Assembly (NCBI GenBank): GCA_965116965.1
Contig: OZ220743.1
Location: forward strand, 1,984,001 to 2,048,000
Length of the DNA stretch: 64,000 nt
From: Aldehydirespirator sp965116965
Lineage (GTDB): Bacteria > Actinomycetota > Acidimicrobiia > Acidimicrobiales > Aldehydirespiratoraceae
Reading direction: 5' to 3'
This document shows, one piece after another, positions 50,941 through 59,135 of this stretch. Position 1 is the stretch's first letter. Each line of letters starts with the position of its first letter. Under the pieces are notes generated by a model. It ran no database searches. It saw only the letters and a program-made list of their open reading frames with translations, and was not told the DNA's origin. The translations under genes and the position numbers were made by a program.

Positions 50941-52356
50941 GTGAGTTCGCCCAGGGTTCGGTTCGCGCCCGCGCCTACGGGGTTCCTGCATGTGGGGAGC
51001 GCCCGGACGGCGCTGTTCAACTGGTTGTTCGCCCGCCGTCACGGTGGCGAGATGGTCCTGCGGGTGGAGGACACCGACGCCGCGCTGAAGACCCAGGAGT
51101 ACGTGGACGCCATCATCGAGCCGCTGCAGTGGCTGGGCCTCGACTGGGACGTGGGGCCCCTCTTCCAGTCCGAGCGCCGCGATCTGCACGCCGCCGCCAT
51201 CGAGCAGCTGCTGGCCGACGGCGCAGCTTATTTCTGCGACCTGACCCGGGCCGAGATCGAGGAGCGCTGCGCCGGGGCCGGGCTCCCTGCCGGCTACCAC
51301 GGCTGGTCCCGCGACCGCGCCGTGGCCGACGGGCTGGGTGTGGTGGTGCGGTTCCGCTGTCCCGACGATGGCGACACCGTCGTGGACGACATCGTGCGCG
51401 GCCGGGTCAGCTTCCCCAACGAGTCGCTGGAGGACTTCGTCATCCGCCGCGGCGACGGGTCTCCGACGTTCCATGTCGCCAACGCGGTCGACGACCACGA
51501 CATGGGGATCACCCACGTCATCAGGGGCGAGGACCTGCTCAACACCACGCCCAGGGTGCTGCTGCTGTGGCAGGCCCTCGGCTACGGCCCTCCGCCGGTG
51601 TACTCCCACCTGCCCCTGCTGGTCGACGCCAAGCGCCAGAAGCTGTCCAAGCGGCGCGACGACGTCGCCCTCGACGCTTACCGCCGGCGGGGCTACCTGC
51701 CCGAGGCCATGGTCAACTACCTGGCCCTGCTCGGCTGGGGACCGCCCGACGAGGTGGAGATCCGTCCGCTGGAGGAGATCGTCGCGCTGTTCGATCTGGA
51801 CGCGGTCAAGCCGGCGGCCGCGTTCTTCGACCCGGCCCGTCTCGACCACATCAACGCCGCCTACATCAAGGCGCTCACCCCCGAGCTGTTCGCGGATGCG
51901 GCCGAGCCGTTCCTGACCGGCGCCGATGCCCCGTGGCCCTCAGAGCGCTACGACCGCGACATCGTGCAGTCGCTGGCCGGCGAGATCCAGCAACGGGTCT
52001 CGCATCTCGACGAGGTGGAAGGATGGATCGACTGGATTCTGCGCCCCGATGTCAACTACGACGAGCGGGCTTGGAACAAGGCCGTCGTCAAGGACCGGGC
52101 TGCCGCACAGGTGCTGGAGGCGGTGGAGGCCCGTCTCGCTGACGACGACTTCTCCTCTGCCGAGCGGCTGGAGGCCGTCGTCATGGGCGTCGGTGACGAG
52201 CTCACTGAGAGCATCGGCGCCCGGGTGCGGTCCCAGCCCCCGGTCCGGGTGGCGCTAACTGGCCGCGGCGCTGGCCTTCCCCTGTGGGAGCCGATGCGCC
52301 TGCTCGGGCGGGACGCCGTGCTGGCTCGCCTGCGCGCCGCCCGGGCCCGGCTCTAA
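50941..52356 (+). CDS. gltX: Glutamyl-tRNA synthetase
   Basis: 471 residues from GTG, full length. The class I signatures are clear: the HIGH-type motif in APAPTGFLHVGSARTALFNWL (residues 9-25) and the KMSKS equivalent KLSKRRDDV (near 235). RVEDTDAALKTQEYVDAI and HVIRGEDLLNTTPR match the GluRS catalytic core. It charges tRNA-Glu (and perhaps tRNA-Gln for transamidation). The start is leaderless. It stands alone. Confidence 0.94.
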   Translation: MSSPRVRFAPAPTGFLHVGSARTALFNWLFARRHGGEMVLRVEDTDAALKTQEYVDAIIEPLQWLGLDWDVGPLFQSERRDLHAAAIEQLLADGAAYFCDLTRAEIEERCAGAGLPAGYHGWSRDRAVADGLGVVVRFRCPDDGDTVVDDIVRGRVSFPNESLEDFVIRRGDGSPTFHVANAVDDHDMGITHVIRGEDLLNTTPRVLLLWQALGYGPPPVYSHLPLLVDAKRQKLSKRRDDVALDAYRRRGYLPEAMVNYLALLGWGPPDEVEIRPLEEIVALFDLDAVKPAAAFFDPARLDHINAAYIKALTPELFADAAEPFLTGADAPWPSERYDRDIVQSLAGEIQQRVSHLDEVEGWIDWILRPDVNYDERAWNKAVVKDRAAAQVLEAVEARLADDDFSSAERLEAVVMGVGDELTESIGARVRSQPPVRVALTGRGAGLPLWEPMRLLGRDAVLARLRAARARL

Positions 52357-52422
52357 CCCTCCGATCTGTTCGCGCTTTTCCGGGCATTTGACGGGTTTGC
52401 GCGTACAGAGCGGCGAGCCGGT

Positions 52423-52451
52423 GCGCGAGCGTGGCGGAGGCTCCCTCGCGC
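52423..52451 (+). terminator. Hairpin after gltX
   Basis: GCGCGAG (52423-52429) pairs with CTCGCGC (52445-52451), loop 15 bases, followed by TTTAGG only. A weak intrinsic terminator of gltX or a structure in the leader of the next gene. The rest of 52357-52562 shows nothing recognisable. Confidence 0.3.
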
Positions 52452-52562
52452 TTTAGGATGGCCGTCTCCCTCGGCCAGACCTTGGCGAAGCGGTCGCCGT
52501 GGGCCCAACCGCAACCGCGGTCAGCGCTTCCCCGCAAGGATCACAACCCGGGGATCTCCATC

Positions 52563-53093
52563 ATGTGGTGTCCATGCGTTCTCTGCAGGTTCCTATCGCG
52601 CCGCCGGCGCGCTGCCTGCCTCCTATCCGTGGCGGCCGCGGCGATGGCACTGGCTGCGTCTGCCCTTGCTCCTCCTGCTGCTGCGGTGACACACCATGAG
52701 CGTCCCGTGTTCCGGCCGCCGGTCGACGCGCCGGTCACCGACCCGTTCCGTCCACCCGAGAGTCCCTACGGTCCGGGCAACCGCGGCATCGAGTACGACA
52801 CCGAGCCCGGCGACGTGGTGCGAGCCGCGGCCTCGGGCACGGTCGAGTTCGCGGGCGCAGTGGCCGGAACGCTCCATGTGACGATCGGCCACGGCGGAGG
52901 GCTTCTCAGCTCGTACTCGTACCTCCAGCGCATCAGCGTGCGGGTCGGCGCCGAAATCGCCCGGGGCGCCGTGATCGGCATCGCGGGGGAGAGGCTTCAC
53001 TTCAGCGTGCGGTTGGGTGAGGACTACACCGACCCAGACGCCTTCATCGGTGTGCGTCGGGTGAGGGTGCGGCTCGTGCCGCTCCAGCAGTGA
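52563..53093 (+). CDS. Secreted LytM/M23-like protein with lost zinc ligands
   Basis: 176 residues. A signal peptide (ACLLSVAAAAMALAASALA, cleavage near 42) is followed by a M23/LytM-fold domain: VTDPFRPPESPYGPGNRGIEY, VRAAASGTVEFAGAVAGTLHVTIGHGG, VRVGAEIARGAVIGIAGERLHFSVRLG. In active M23 peptidases the ligands are H-x3-D in the first block, H in Y-x-HL and H-x-H near the end. Here the first block reads N-R-G-I-E, the second YSYL, and only LHF survives, so it is probably a catalytically dead domain of the kind that regulates cell-wall hydrolases. The gene sits just before rpsB. Confidence 0.75.
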   Translation: MWCPCVLCRFLSRRRRAACLLSVAAAAMALAASALAPPAAAVTHHERPVFRPPVDAPVTDPFRPPESPYGPGNRGIEYDTEPGDVVRAAASGTVEFAGAVAGTLHVTIGHGGGLLSSYSYLQRISVRVGAEIARGAVIGIAGERLHFSVRLGEDYTDPDAFIGVRRVRVRLVPLQQ

Positions 53094-53145
53094 ACCCGGT
53101 GGCAATGGGGCCTGCCTCGCGGTCGCGGTCTGCCTGCCGTCCGCG

Positions 53146-53151
53146 TACACT
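53146..53151 (+). promoter_or_regulatory. Possible -10 box of the rpsB operon, with hairpins downstream
   Basis: TACACT, about 120 bases before rpsB. The leader then contains the inverted repeats GTCGG-CCCC/GGGG-TCCGAC (53158-53178) and CGGTG/CACCG (53177-53195), possibly part of a ribosomal-protein leader. A GGGAG ribosome binding site lies 11 bases before the ATG. Confidence 0.35.
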
Positions 53152-53278
53152 TCTTCGTCGGCCCCTCGGGGTCCGACGGTGTCGAGCGGCACCGTCGAAA
53201 TCATATCGCAACCCGCGCCTTCACCCGGTCGTCTCGGCGTCCGGCGCGGGCCACGCAGAACCGGGAGAACAAACACAT

Positions 53279-54370
53279 ATGGCTGTTGTCACCATGAAGC
53301 AACTGCTGGAGGCCGGAGTTCAGTTCGGCCACCAGACCCGCCGCTGGAACCCAAAGATGAAGCGCTTCATCCACGGCGACAAGGCCGGCATCCACATAGT
53401 CGACCTCCGCCAGACCCTGGCCCATCTCGAGCGTGCCTACGTCTTCGTTCGAGACCTCGTCGCCGATGGTGGAATGGTCCTTTTCATCGGCACGAAGAAG
53501 CAGGCCCAGGACTCGGTGCAGTCCTTCGCGGAGCGCTGCAACATGCCCTACGTGAACGAGCGGTGGCAGGGCGGAATGCTCACCAACTTCCACACCATCG
53601 CCAAGCGGATCTCCAAGATGAAGCAATACCAGCGCATGCGCGACTCGGGCGAGTTCGAGGCCATGCCCAAGAAGGAGGCGCTGCTGCTCGATCGGGAACT
53701 GACCAAGCTGGAGCGCAACCTGGGCGGCATCCGCGACATGGAGGAGCCCCCCGGGGCGGTGTTCATTCTCGACACCAAGAAGGAGTACATAGCGGTCACC
53801 GAGGCCCGCAAGCTCGGTGTGCCCATAGTCGCGGTGGTTGACACCAATTGCGATCCCGACCTCGTGGACTACGCCATTCCCGGCAACGACGACGCCATCA
53901 GGTCCGGCCGGCTCATGGCTCGAGTGATCTCCGACGCCGTGCTCGAGGGTCGCTTCATCCATTCGAAGCGCACCGAGGCGACCGGCACCGCCCGCGACGC
54001 TGTGACGGAGGCGGAGGTCGCCGAACAGCAGGCCAAGGCCCGGGCGGAGGCGGTTGCCGAGGCTGCCGAACGCGAGGCTCGGGTCGCCAAGGCCAAGACA
54101 GACTCGGCCGGGGCCGAGGAGGCGGCGGTTGAGCTTGAGGCGGCCGGCGGTGCGGCAGGTGAGGACGCGGGCGGTGTGGCCGGCGGTGCGGCAGGTGAGG
54201 ACGCGGGCGGTGTGGCCGGCGGTGCGGCAGGTGAGGACGCGAGTGGCGCGGCCGGCGGTGCGGCAGGTGAGGACGCGACCGGGCCAGCTGGCGGTGCGGC
54301 AGGTGAGGACGCGACCGGGCCAGCTGGCGATCCGGCAGGCGACGCCGCCACGTTTGACGAGGAGCGCTGA
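53279..54370 (+). CDS. rpsB: 30S ribosomal protein S2 with long Ala/Gly-rich tail
   Basis: 363 residues; the conserved S2 core is about 1-235 (MKQLLEAGVQFGHQTRRWNPKM, FIGTKKQAQDSV, RWQGGMLTNF, VVDTNCDPDLVDYAIPGNDD). S2 is normally 230-270 residues. The extra 110 include a helical Ala/Glu/Lys stretch and five to six copies of GGAAGEDA(G/T)G(V/P)A from 36-base tandem DNA repeats (54147-54345), ending TFDEER. The tail is acidic and probably disordered. The gene heads rpsB-tsf-pyrH-frr-cdsA. Confidence 0.94.
   Translation: MAVVTMKQLLEAGVQFGHQTRRWNPKMKRFIHGDKAGIHIVDLRQTLAHLERAYVFVRDLVADGGMVLFIGTKKQAQDSVQSFAERCNMPYVNERWQGGMLTNFHTIAKRISKMKQYQRMRDSGEFEAMPKKEALLLDRELTKLERNLGGIRDMEEPPGAVFILDTKKEYIAVTEARKLGVPIVAVVDTNCDPDLVDYAIPGNDDAIRSGRLMARVISDAVLEGRFIHSKRTEATGTARDAVTEAEVAEQQAKARAEAVAEAAEREARVAKAKTDSAGAEEAAVELEAAGGAAGEDAGGVAGGAAGEDAGGVAGGAAGEDASGAAGGAAGEDATGPAGGAAGEDATGPAGDPAGDAATFDEER
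54147..54345 (+). repeat. 36-base minisatellite in the rpsB tail
   Basis: Repeats of GGCGGTGCGGCAGGTGAGGA followed by CGCGGGCGGTGTGGCC or a variant. About 5.5 units, in frame, two variants (GGCGGTGTG and ACCGGGCCA type). Copy number is likely to vary between strains. Confidence 0.9.
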
Positions 54371-54371
54371 C

Positions 54372-55160
54372 ATGGCGGTCAGTGCCCGGGACGTGAAGGC
54401 GCTGCGCGACGTAACCGGCGCGGGGATGATGGATGCCAAGAAGGCCCTGACCGCCGCCGACGGCGACATGGAGGCGGCCCGGCAGATCCTGCGGGAGCAG
54501 GGCTTGGCCAAGGCCGATGCCCGGAGCGGCCGGGACAACGACCAGGGAGCCATCGCGGTGGCCGGCGATGGCACGACCGCAGCAGTCGTGCAGCTCAAGT
54601 GTGAGACCGACTTCTCGGCCAAGAACGAGGGCTTCACCTCGCTGGTGCAGACGCTTGCAGAGTCCGTGAGGGCCGGTGGCCCCGGCGCGGTCGATCAGCA
54701 CGCAGCAGATATCGACAATCTCAAACTAATCCTGAAGGAGAACATCGAAGTCGGGCTGGTCGAGCATCTGCAAGCGGCCGACGGGAATGTCCTCGACTCG
54801 TACCTTCACCGCCAGGACGGCCGAGGAGTGAACGCCGTCGTTGTGGAGGGCAGCGGCGTCGACGCCGACGCGCTTCACCAGGTGGCGCTCCATGTCGCCT
54901 TCGCCAAGCCGCAGTTCCTGAGCGCGAGCGAGATTCCCGCCGACGAGATCGAGCGCGAGCGGGCCGCGCTGCTGGAGATCACAAAGGCCGAGGGCAAGCC
55001 CGAGCAGGCCTGGGACAAGATCGTGGACGGGCGGATGCGGGGCTGGTACGCGGAGCGCGTGCTGCTCGAGCAGGGTCTGCACGGAGAGAAGACGGCAGTA
55101 AAGGACAGCGTCGGCCGCGGATCGATCGTCCGGTTCGTGCAGGTGCTGATCGGCGACTGA
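54372..55160 (+). CDS. tsf: Translation elongation factor Ts
   Basis: 262 residues. The N-terminal UBA-like module VKALRDVTGAGMMDAKKAL, then the hallmark KCETDFSAKNEGF (contacts EF-Tu), and a C-terminal core ending SVGRGSIVRFVQVLIGD. It recycles EF-Tu-GDP to EF-Tu-GTP. It begins 1 base after the rpsB stop; the GAGGAGCGCTGAC before it supplies the ribosome binding site inside the rpsB end. Confidence 0.95.
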   Translation: MAVSARDVKALRDVTGAGMMDAKKALTAADGDMEAARQILREQGLAKADARSGRDNDQGAIAVAGDGTTAAVVQLKCETDFSAKNEGFTSLVQTLAESVRAGGPGAVDQHAADIDNLKLILKENIEVGLVEHLQAADGNVLDSYLHRQDGRGVNAVVVEGSGVDADALHQVALHVAFAKPQFLSASEIPADEIERERAALLEITKAEGKPEQAWDKIVDGRMRGWYAERVLLEQGLHGEKTAVKDSVGRGSIVRFVQVLIGD

Positions 55161-55162
55161 CA

Positions 55163-55226
55163 ATGGACCATCCCGCCGACGCCGCCAACTGACCATGGAC
55201 CATATCGCCGACACCGCCAACACAGC
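55163..55226 (+). repeat. 32-base tandem duplication at the pyrH start
   Basis: 55163-55194 (ATGGACCATCCCGCCGACGC...) and 55195-55226 (ATGGACCATATCGCCGACAC...) are imperfect copies. The first copy is a 9-codon dead-end frame, ATG to TGA; the second is the start of pyrH. The duplication places a decoy start codon between tsf and pyrH. Confidence 0.7.
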
Positions 55227-55971
55227 GGCGCGGCGGCCGGCTTGCTGGCGGCGGGTGCTGCTCAAGCTGTCGGGGGAGGCCTTCGCAGGGGGATCCGAGG
55301 GCGGCATCGACGGTGACACCGTCCGGCGAATCGCGGCCGGAATCGCGGAGGCCCGGGTCGCGTTCGACGTCGACATCGCGGTCGTCGTCGGAGGCGGGAA
55401 CCTGTGGCGGGGCACCCAGGGAGCTGGCGCCGGCATGGATCGGGCCCAGGCCGACTACATGGGGATGCTGGCGACGGTCATGAATGCCCTGGCCCTTCAG
55501 GACACGCTCGAGCAGTTGGGCCAGCCCACGCGGGTCCAGACCGCCATCCACATGGCGCAGATCGCGGAGCCGTACATTCGTAGGCGGGCCATTCGCCACC
55601 TCGAGAAGGGACGGGTCGTCATCTTTTCCGGCGGCACCGGCAACCCCTTCTTCACCACTGATACAACGGCCGCGCTACGAGCTGCCGAAGTGGAGGCGGG
55701 AGTCGTGCTGAAGGGCACCCACGGCGGGGTGGACGGCATCTATACCGCCGATCCCGAAGTCGATTCCGGAGCGACCCGGCTGGAGCGCGTCACGTATCTC
55801 GAGGTACTCAACCGCGGTCTGGAGGTGATGGACTCCACCGCGATCACCTTGTGCATGGACAACCGCCTTCCCATCGTGGTCTTCAACCTGATGGAGCCGG
55901 GCAATCTCGAATCCCTGCTCGACGGCGCTCGGGTGGGTACGCTCGTTGCCCAGGAGGAGCGCAGCCCATGA
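55195..55971 (+). CDS. pyrH: UMP kinase
   Basis: 258 residues of the amino-acid kinase family. VLLKLSGEAFAG (phosphate loop), VVVGGGNLWRGTQGAGAGMDRAQADYMGMLATVMNAL (the uridylate-kinase signature region, read as successive blocks), FSGGTGNPFFTTDTTA and GVDGIYTADPEVDSGA. It phosphorylates UMP to UDP. The first 18 residues are extra relative to most homologues and include the duplicated segment. The end overlaps frr (ATGA). Confidence 0.95.
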   Translation: MDHIADTANTAARRPACWRRVLLKLSGEAFAGGSEGGIDGDTVRRIAAGIAEARVAFDVDIAVVVGGGNLWRGTQGAGAGMDRAQADYMGMLATVMNALALQDTLEQLGQPTRVQTAIHMAQIAEPYIRRRAIRHLEKGRVVIFSGGTGNPFFTTDTTAALRAAEVEAGVVLKGTHGGVDGIYTADPEVDSGATRLERVTYLEVLNRGLEVMDSTAITLCMDNRLPIVVFNLMEPGNLESLLDGARVGTLVAQEERSP

Positions 55972-56537
55972 GCGAGGAGCTGATCGGCATGGTGCTAGCC
56001 GACGCTGGCGAGCGAATGGACGAGGCTGTCGCCGCGGCCAAGCGCGAGTTCTCCACGGTGCGAACCGGCAGGGCCAGTTCGGCGCTGCTGGAGCGGGTTC
56101 CAGTAGATGCCTACGGCGTGAAGATGGCCATGAGGGAACTGGTCAGCTTCGCCGTCCCCGAGGCCAGCCAGCTGATCGTGACCCCGCACGACCCCGCCAA
56201 CATCACCGCGGTCGAGCGGGCCATCCAGCAGGCCCAGCTCGGGTTGGTTCCCAGCAGCGACGGACGGATCATCCGCCTGTCGTTCCCGCCGTTGACGGAG
56301 GAACGCCGCCGGGAGCTCGCGAGGCTCGTGGGATCGATGGCGGAGGACTCCCGCAACCGGGTACGCGGTCTGCGCCGCCAGGCCCGCAAGGATTTTGACG
56401 AGATCGAGAAGGAGGGCGGGGTGTCCAAGGACGCGGTGGCGCGCGCCTGCGACGAGCTCGACGGCATTACCCGCGCCCACGAGACGCTGATCGATGAGGC
56501 CCTAGCCAGCAAAGAGAACGAACTGCTCGAGGTGTGA
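55968..56537 (+). CDS. frr: Ribosome recycling factor
   Basis: 189 residues, full length. The three-helix-bundle motifs are visible: FSTVRTGRASSALLERVPVDAYG, PHDPANITAVERAIQQAQLG and FPPLTEERRRELARLV; with EF-G it splits the post-termination ribosome. The ATG overlaps the pyrH stop by 4 bases. It is the standard partner of tsf and pyrH. Confidence 0.96.
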   Translation: MSEELIGMVLADAGERMDEAVAAAKREFSTVRTGRASSALLERVPVDAYGVKMAMRELVSFAVPEASQLIVTPHDPANITAVERAIQQAQLGLVPSSDGRIIRLSFPPLTEERRRELARLVGSMAEDSRNRVRGLRRQARKDFDEIEKEGGVSKDAVARACDELDGITRAHETLIDEALASKENELLEV

Positions 56538-56588
56538 AGCGCGGGCAGGACCCGGGTGCTTGATCCGGGGAGCGAAAGGAGCGGTGCA

Positions 56589-57788
56589 GTGAGCGACCAG
56601 GACGACTTCGGAGAACGCGGTTCTGCCGAAGCGGACGAGCTCGACGACGATTCGGGTGTCGTGGCCGGACGGTCGGTGTTCGGCGACGAGCACGGCGAGC
56701 CCGCCTGGGGCGACACGGGGACCACGGAATCCTCGCAATTCACCGGGTCCGAGCCAAGGCTGCAGGAGGCCGATCCTCAGGAGTTGGGAATGTGGACCGA
56801 CCACACCTCCGCACCCCAGTGGGACGAGTCCGATGAGACGCTGCCTCCCATGGAGCCCCACGAGCCTGTCGGCGAAGTCCTTGGCGACGAGGACTTCTTC
56901 GGGTACGAGGACCAACAGATGTATGCCGGCGTGACTGCCCCCGGGCCTTCGGCGGCGGCGTCGGCCGAACGAGACATGCCGATGGCGGTCCTCGTGGGCG
57001 TCTTCCTCTCGGCTGTGATCCTCGTGGCCCTGCAGGTCGGTCCTGCGTTGGCGCTGGTCGTGGCGACCGTCGTGCTCGGTCTGGCAGCTGTGGAGCTTCT
57101 CAGCGCGGTACGAGTGGCGGGTTACCAGCCGGCCGTGGTCCTCGGGCTGGCAGCGGTGGTGACCATGCCCCTGGCGGCGTACTGGCGGGGCGTCGACGCG
57201 ATCGTGGTCGTGCTCGTCCTGACGGTGGTGTTCGGGGCGTTGTGGTACCTCACGGGAGTAGGCGTCGAAGGGCCGATGCGAGGTCTCGCGGTGACGGTCT
57301 TTGCCGTGGCCTACATTGGAGGTCTCGGTTCTCACGCGGCCTTGATGCTGAAGATCCCGACGCACGGCACCGGGATTCTCACCGCAGCCATCGTGCTGAC
57401 GGTGGCCCACGACGTGAGCGCGATGGCGATCGGCAGGGCCGCGGGCCGCACGCCGCTGTCCAGAGCCAGCCCGAACAAGACGCTGGAAGGGCTCCTCGGC
57501 GGAGCCGTCGTGACCGTCGCCGTGGGCGTGGTCATGGGCCTGGTGAGAATGCCCGCGCCCATCGCGGACGGCCCCGGCAGCTTCTGGACCGCGGTATTGC
57601 TGTCCGTGGTGGTGGCCGTGGCTGCGCCCATCGGCGACCTGGCCGAGTCCATGCTCAAGCGCGATCTCGACATCAAGGACATGGGTTCGCTCATTCCGGG
57701 CCACGGCGGGATCCTCGACCGTTTCGATGCGATGCTGTTCTCGCTGCCGGCCACGTACTACGTGGCGTTGATGACCGGAGTGATCTGA
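56589..57788 (+). CDS. cdsA: Phosphatidate cytidylyltransferase (CdsA) with acidic N-terminal extension
   Basis: 399 residues from GTG, AAAGGAG 8 bases upstream. Residues 1-130 are acidic, polar and probably disordered, which is longer than usual. Then follow about eight membrane helices and the catalytic signature near the end, SPNKTLEGLLGG ... PIGDLAESMLKRDLDIKDMG, SLIPGHGGILDRFDAMLFS, typical of CdsA. It makes CDP-diacylglycerol from CTP and phosphatidate. It is part of the frr-cdsA-dxr-rseP order common in bacteria. Confidence 0.92.
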   Translation: MSDQDDFGERGSAEADELDDDSGVVAGRSVFGDEHGEPAWGDTGTTESSQFTGSEPRLQEADPQELGMWTDHTSAPQWDESDETLPPMEPHEPVGEVLGDEDFFGYEDQQMYAGVTAPGPSAAASAERDMPMAVLVGVFLSAVILVALQVGPALALVVATVVLGLAAVELLSAVRVAGYQPAVVLGLAAVVTMPLAAYWRGVDAIVVVLVLTVVFGALWYLTGVGVEGPMRGLAVTVFAVAYIGGLGSHAALMLKIPTHGTGILTAAIVLTVAHDVSAMAIGRAAGRTPLSRASPNKTLEGLLGGAVVTVAVGVVMGLVRMPAPIADGPGSFWTAVLLSVVVAVAAPIGDLAESMLKRDLDIKDMGSLIPGHGGILDRFDAMLFSLPATYYVALMTGVI

Positions 57789-57817
57789 GCGAGACAGGGC
57801 CACCCGAGTGATCGGGG

Positions 57818-57823
57818 TAGTCT
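57818..57823 (+). promoter_or_regulatory. -10 box of dxr
   Basis: TAGTCT, 7 bases, then GTG at 57831. A leaderless dxr transcript independent of cdsA is predicted. Confidence 0.5.
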
Positions 57824-57830
57824 GAGCTTG

Positions 57831-58988
57831 GTGTCATCGGTTGCCATTCTCGGCTCGACCGGGTCGATCGGAACCCAGACGCTCGACATCGTCCAGGCCC
57901 GACCCGACCAGTACCGGGTGGCGGCGCTGGGTGCGGCCCGCTCGGTGGATCTCCTGGCTGAGCAGGCGCAGCGCTTCCGCCCGGACATTGTGGCGATCGC
58001 CGACGCCTCGCGGGCAGCCGCCCTGGCCGAGCGGCTGCCCGGCACCGTGGAGCTGCTGGCCGGCTCCGACGCCATGGCCGCCGCGGCCTCGGCGGCCGAC
58101 ACCGTCATCAACGGCGTGGTCGGGTTCGCGGGGCTGCCGGTCACCCTGGCCGCGCTGGAAGCCGGCAAGCGGCTGGGGCTGGCCAACAAGGAGTCGCTGA
58201 TCGCGGCCGCTCCGGTGGTGCAGCGGGCCCGGGCCACGGCCGGCGCGGCGATAATCCCGGTCGACTCGGAGCATTGCGCCGTTCACCAGTGCCTGAGGGC
58301 CAACGACCACCCCGAGGCGGTCTCGTCGATCGTGCTGACCGCGAGCGGCGGACCCTTCCGGGGCCGCAGTCGGGCCGAGCTGGAGGAGGTCGGCGTCGAC
58401 GACGCCCTGGCCCACCCCACCTGGCAGATGGGCCCCAAGATCACCATCGACTCCAGCACGCTCATGAACAAGGGCCTCGAGGTGATCGAGGCGCACGAGC
58501 TCTTCGGGATCGCCTACGACCGGATCGAGATCGTCGTGCATCCGCAGTCCATCGTCCATTCGATGGTCACCTACTGCGACGGAGCGACTTTGGCCCAGCT
58601 CTCGAAGCCCGACATGAGGCTCTGCATCGGGTATGCGCTGGCCTATCCGGATCGCCTCGACCTTGCCTACGGCGCCATCGACTGGGCTGAGCTGGCCCGC
58701 TTGGACTTCGAGCCGCCCGACCGGGACGCCTTCGGCTGCATCGACTTGGCCTACGAGGCCGGCCGCGCCTCGGAGACCGCGCCGGCGTGGCTCAACGCGG
58801 CCAACGAGGTGGCGGTGCAGGCCTTCCTCGACGGGCGGATCCGTTGGGTCGACATCGCGCACCTTCTGGAGGAGGCGCTGGGGTTGTGGCCCGGCACGAA
58901 GGCCGACGACGTCGAAGCGGTGCTGGCCGCCGACGGCGAGGCTCGCCGGGTGGCTGAAGGCCTGGTCAGAGGCCGAGCGGGTAGGTGA
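57831..58988 (+). CDS. dxr: 1-deoxy-D-xylulose 5-phosphate reductoisomerase
   Basis: 385 residues from GTG. The NADPH loop VAILGSTGSIGTQTLDIV opens it; LANKESLIAAAPVV, PVDSEHCAVHQCL (metal Asp/Glu) and SGGPFRG follow, with HPTWQMGPKITIDSSTLMNKGLEVIEAHELF (read in two blocks) binding substrate. It makes 2-C-methyl-D-erythritol 4-phosphate in the MEP isoprenoid pathway. ispG, of the same pathway, begins at 63399. Confidence 0.95.
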   Translation: MSSVAILGSTGSIGTQTLDIVQARPDQYRVAALGAARSVDLLAEQAQRFRPDIVAIADASRAAALAERLPGTVELLAGSDAMAAAASAADTVINGVVGFAGLPVTLAALEAGKRLGLANKESLIAAAPVVQRARATAGAAIIPVDSEHCAVHQCLRANDHPEAVSSIVLTASGGPFRGRSRAELEEVGVDDALAHPTWQMGPKITIDSSTLMNKGLEVIEAHELFGIAYDRIEIVVHPQSIVHSMVTYCDGATLAQLSKPDMRLCIGYALAYPDRLDLAYGAIDWAELARLDFEPPDRDAFGCIDLAYEAGRASETAPAWLNAANEVAVQAFLDGRIRWVDIAHLLEEALGLWPGTKADDVEAVLAADGEARRVAEGLVRGRAGR

Positions 58989-58999
58989 GCGAATGCCGT

Positions 59000-59061
59000 T
59001 CATACGGGCGAGGCTGTGGCCCGAGCGGCCCTCAGGTCGCAGCGAACAAGAGCGGGAGACG
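59000..59061 (+). repeat. Dispersed intergenic repeat, copy 5
   Basis: TCATACGGGCGAGGCTGTGG, then CCCGAGCGGCCC...GAACAAGAGCGGGAG: same core as copies at 3805, 24793 and 33390, with a small change in the middle (CTCAGGTCG for GTGAGCG). It fills the gap between dxr and rseP. Confidence 0.8.
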
Positions 59062-59135
59062 CCCTGCCCCGAGTCGGCGGGTCTGCACCTGCCCGCGCGC
59101 GTCCTAAGGCGGCGCGAGGCAGCCTGAAGGCGCTC

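Noticed and set aside
52202..52537. Minus-strand frame overlapping the gltX end
   Set aside because: No family resemblance, mostly antisense to gltX; Arg/Ala-rich shadow.
52357..52562. Cyclic-di-AMP riboswitch before the M23-like gene
   Set aside because: Wall-hydrolase genes in actinobacteria often carry one, but the conserved core could not be found; only one simple hairpin is present.
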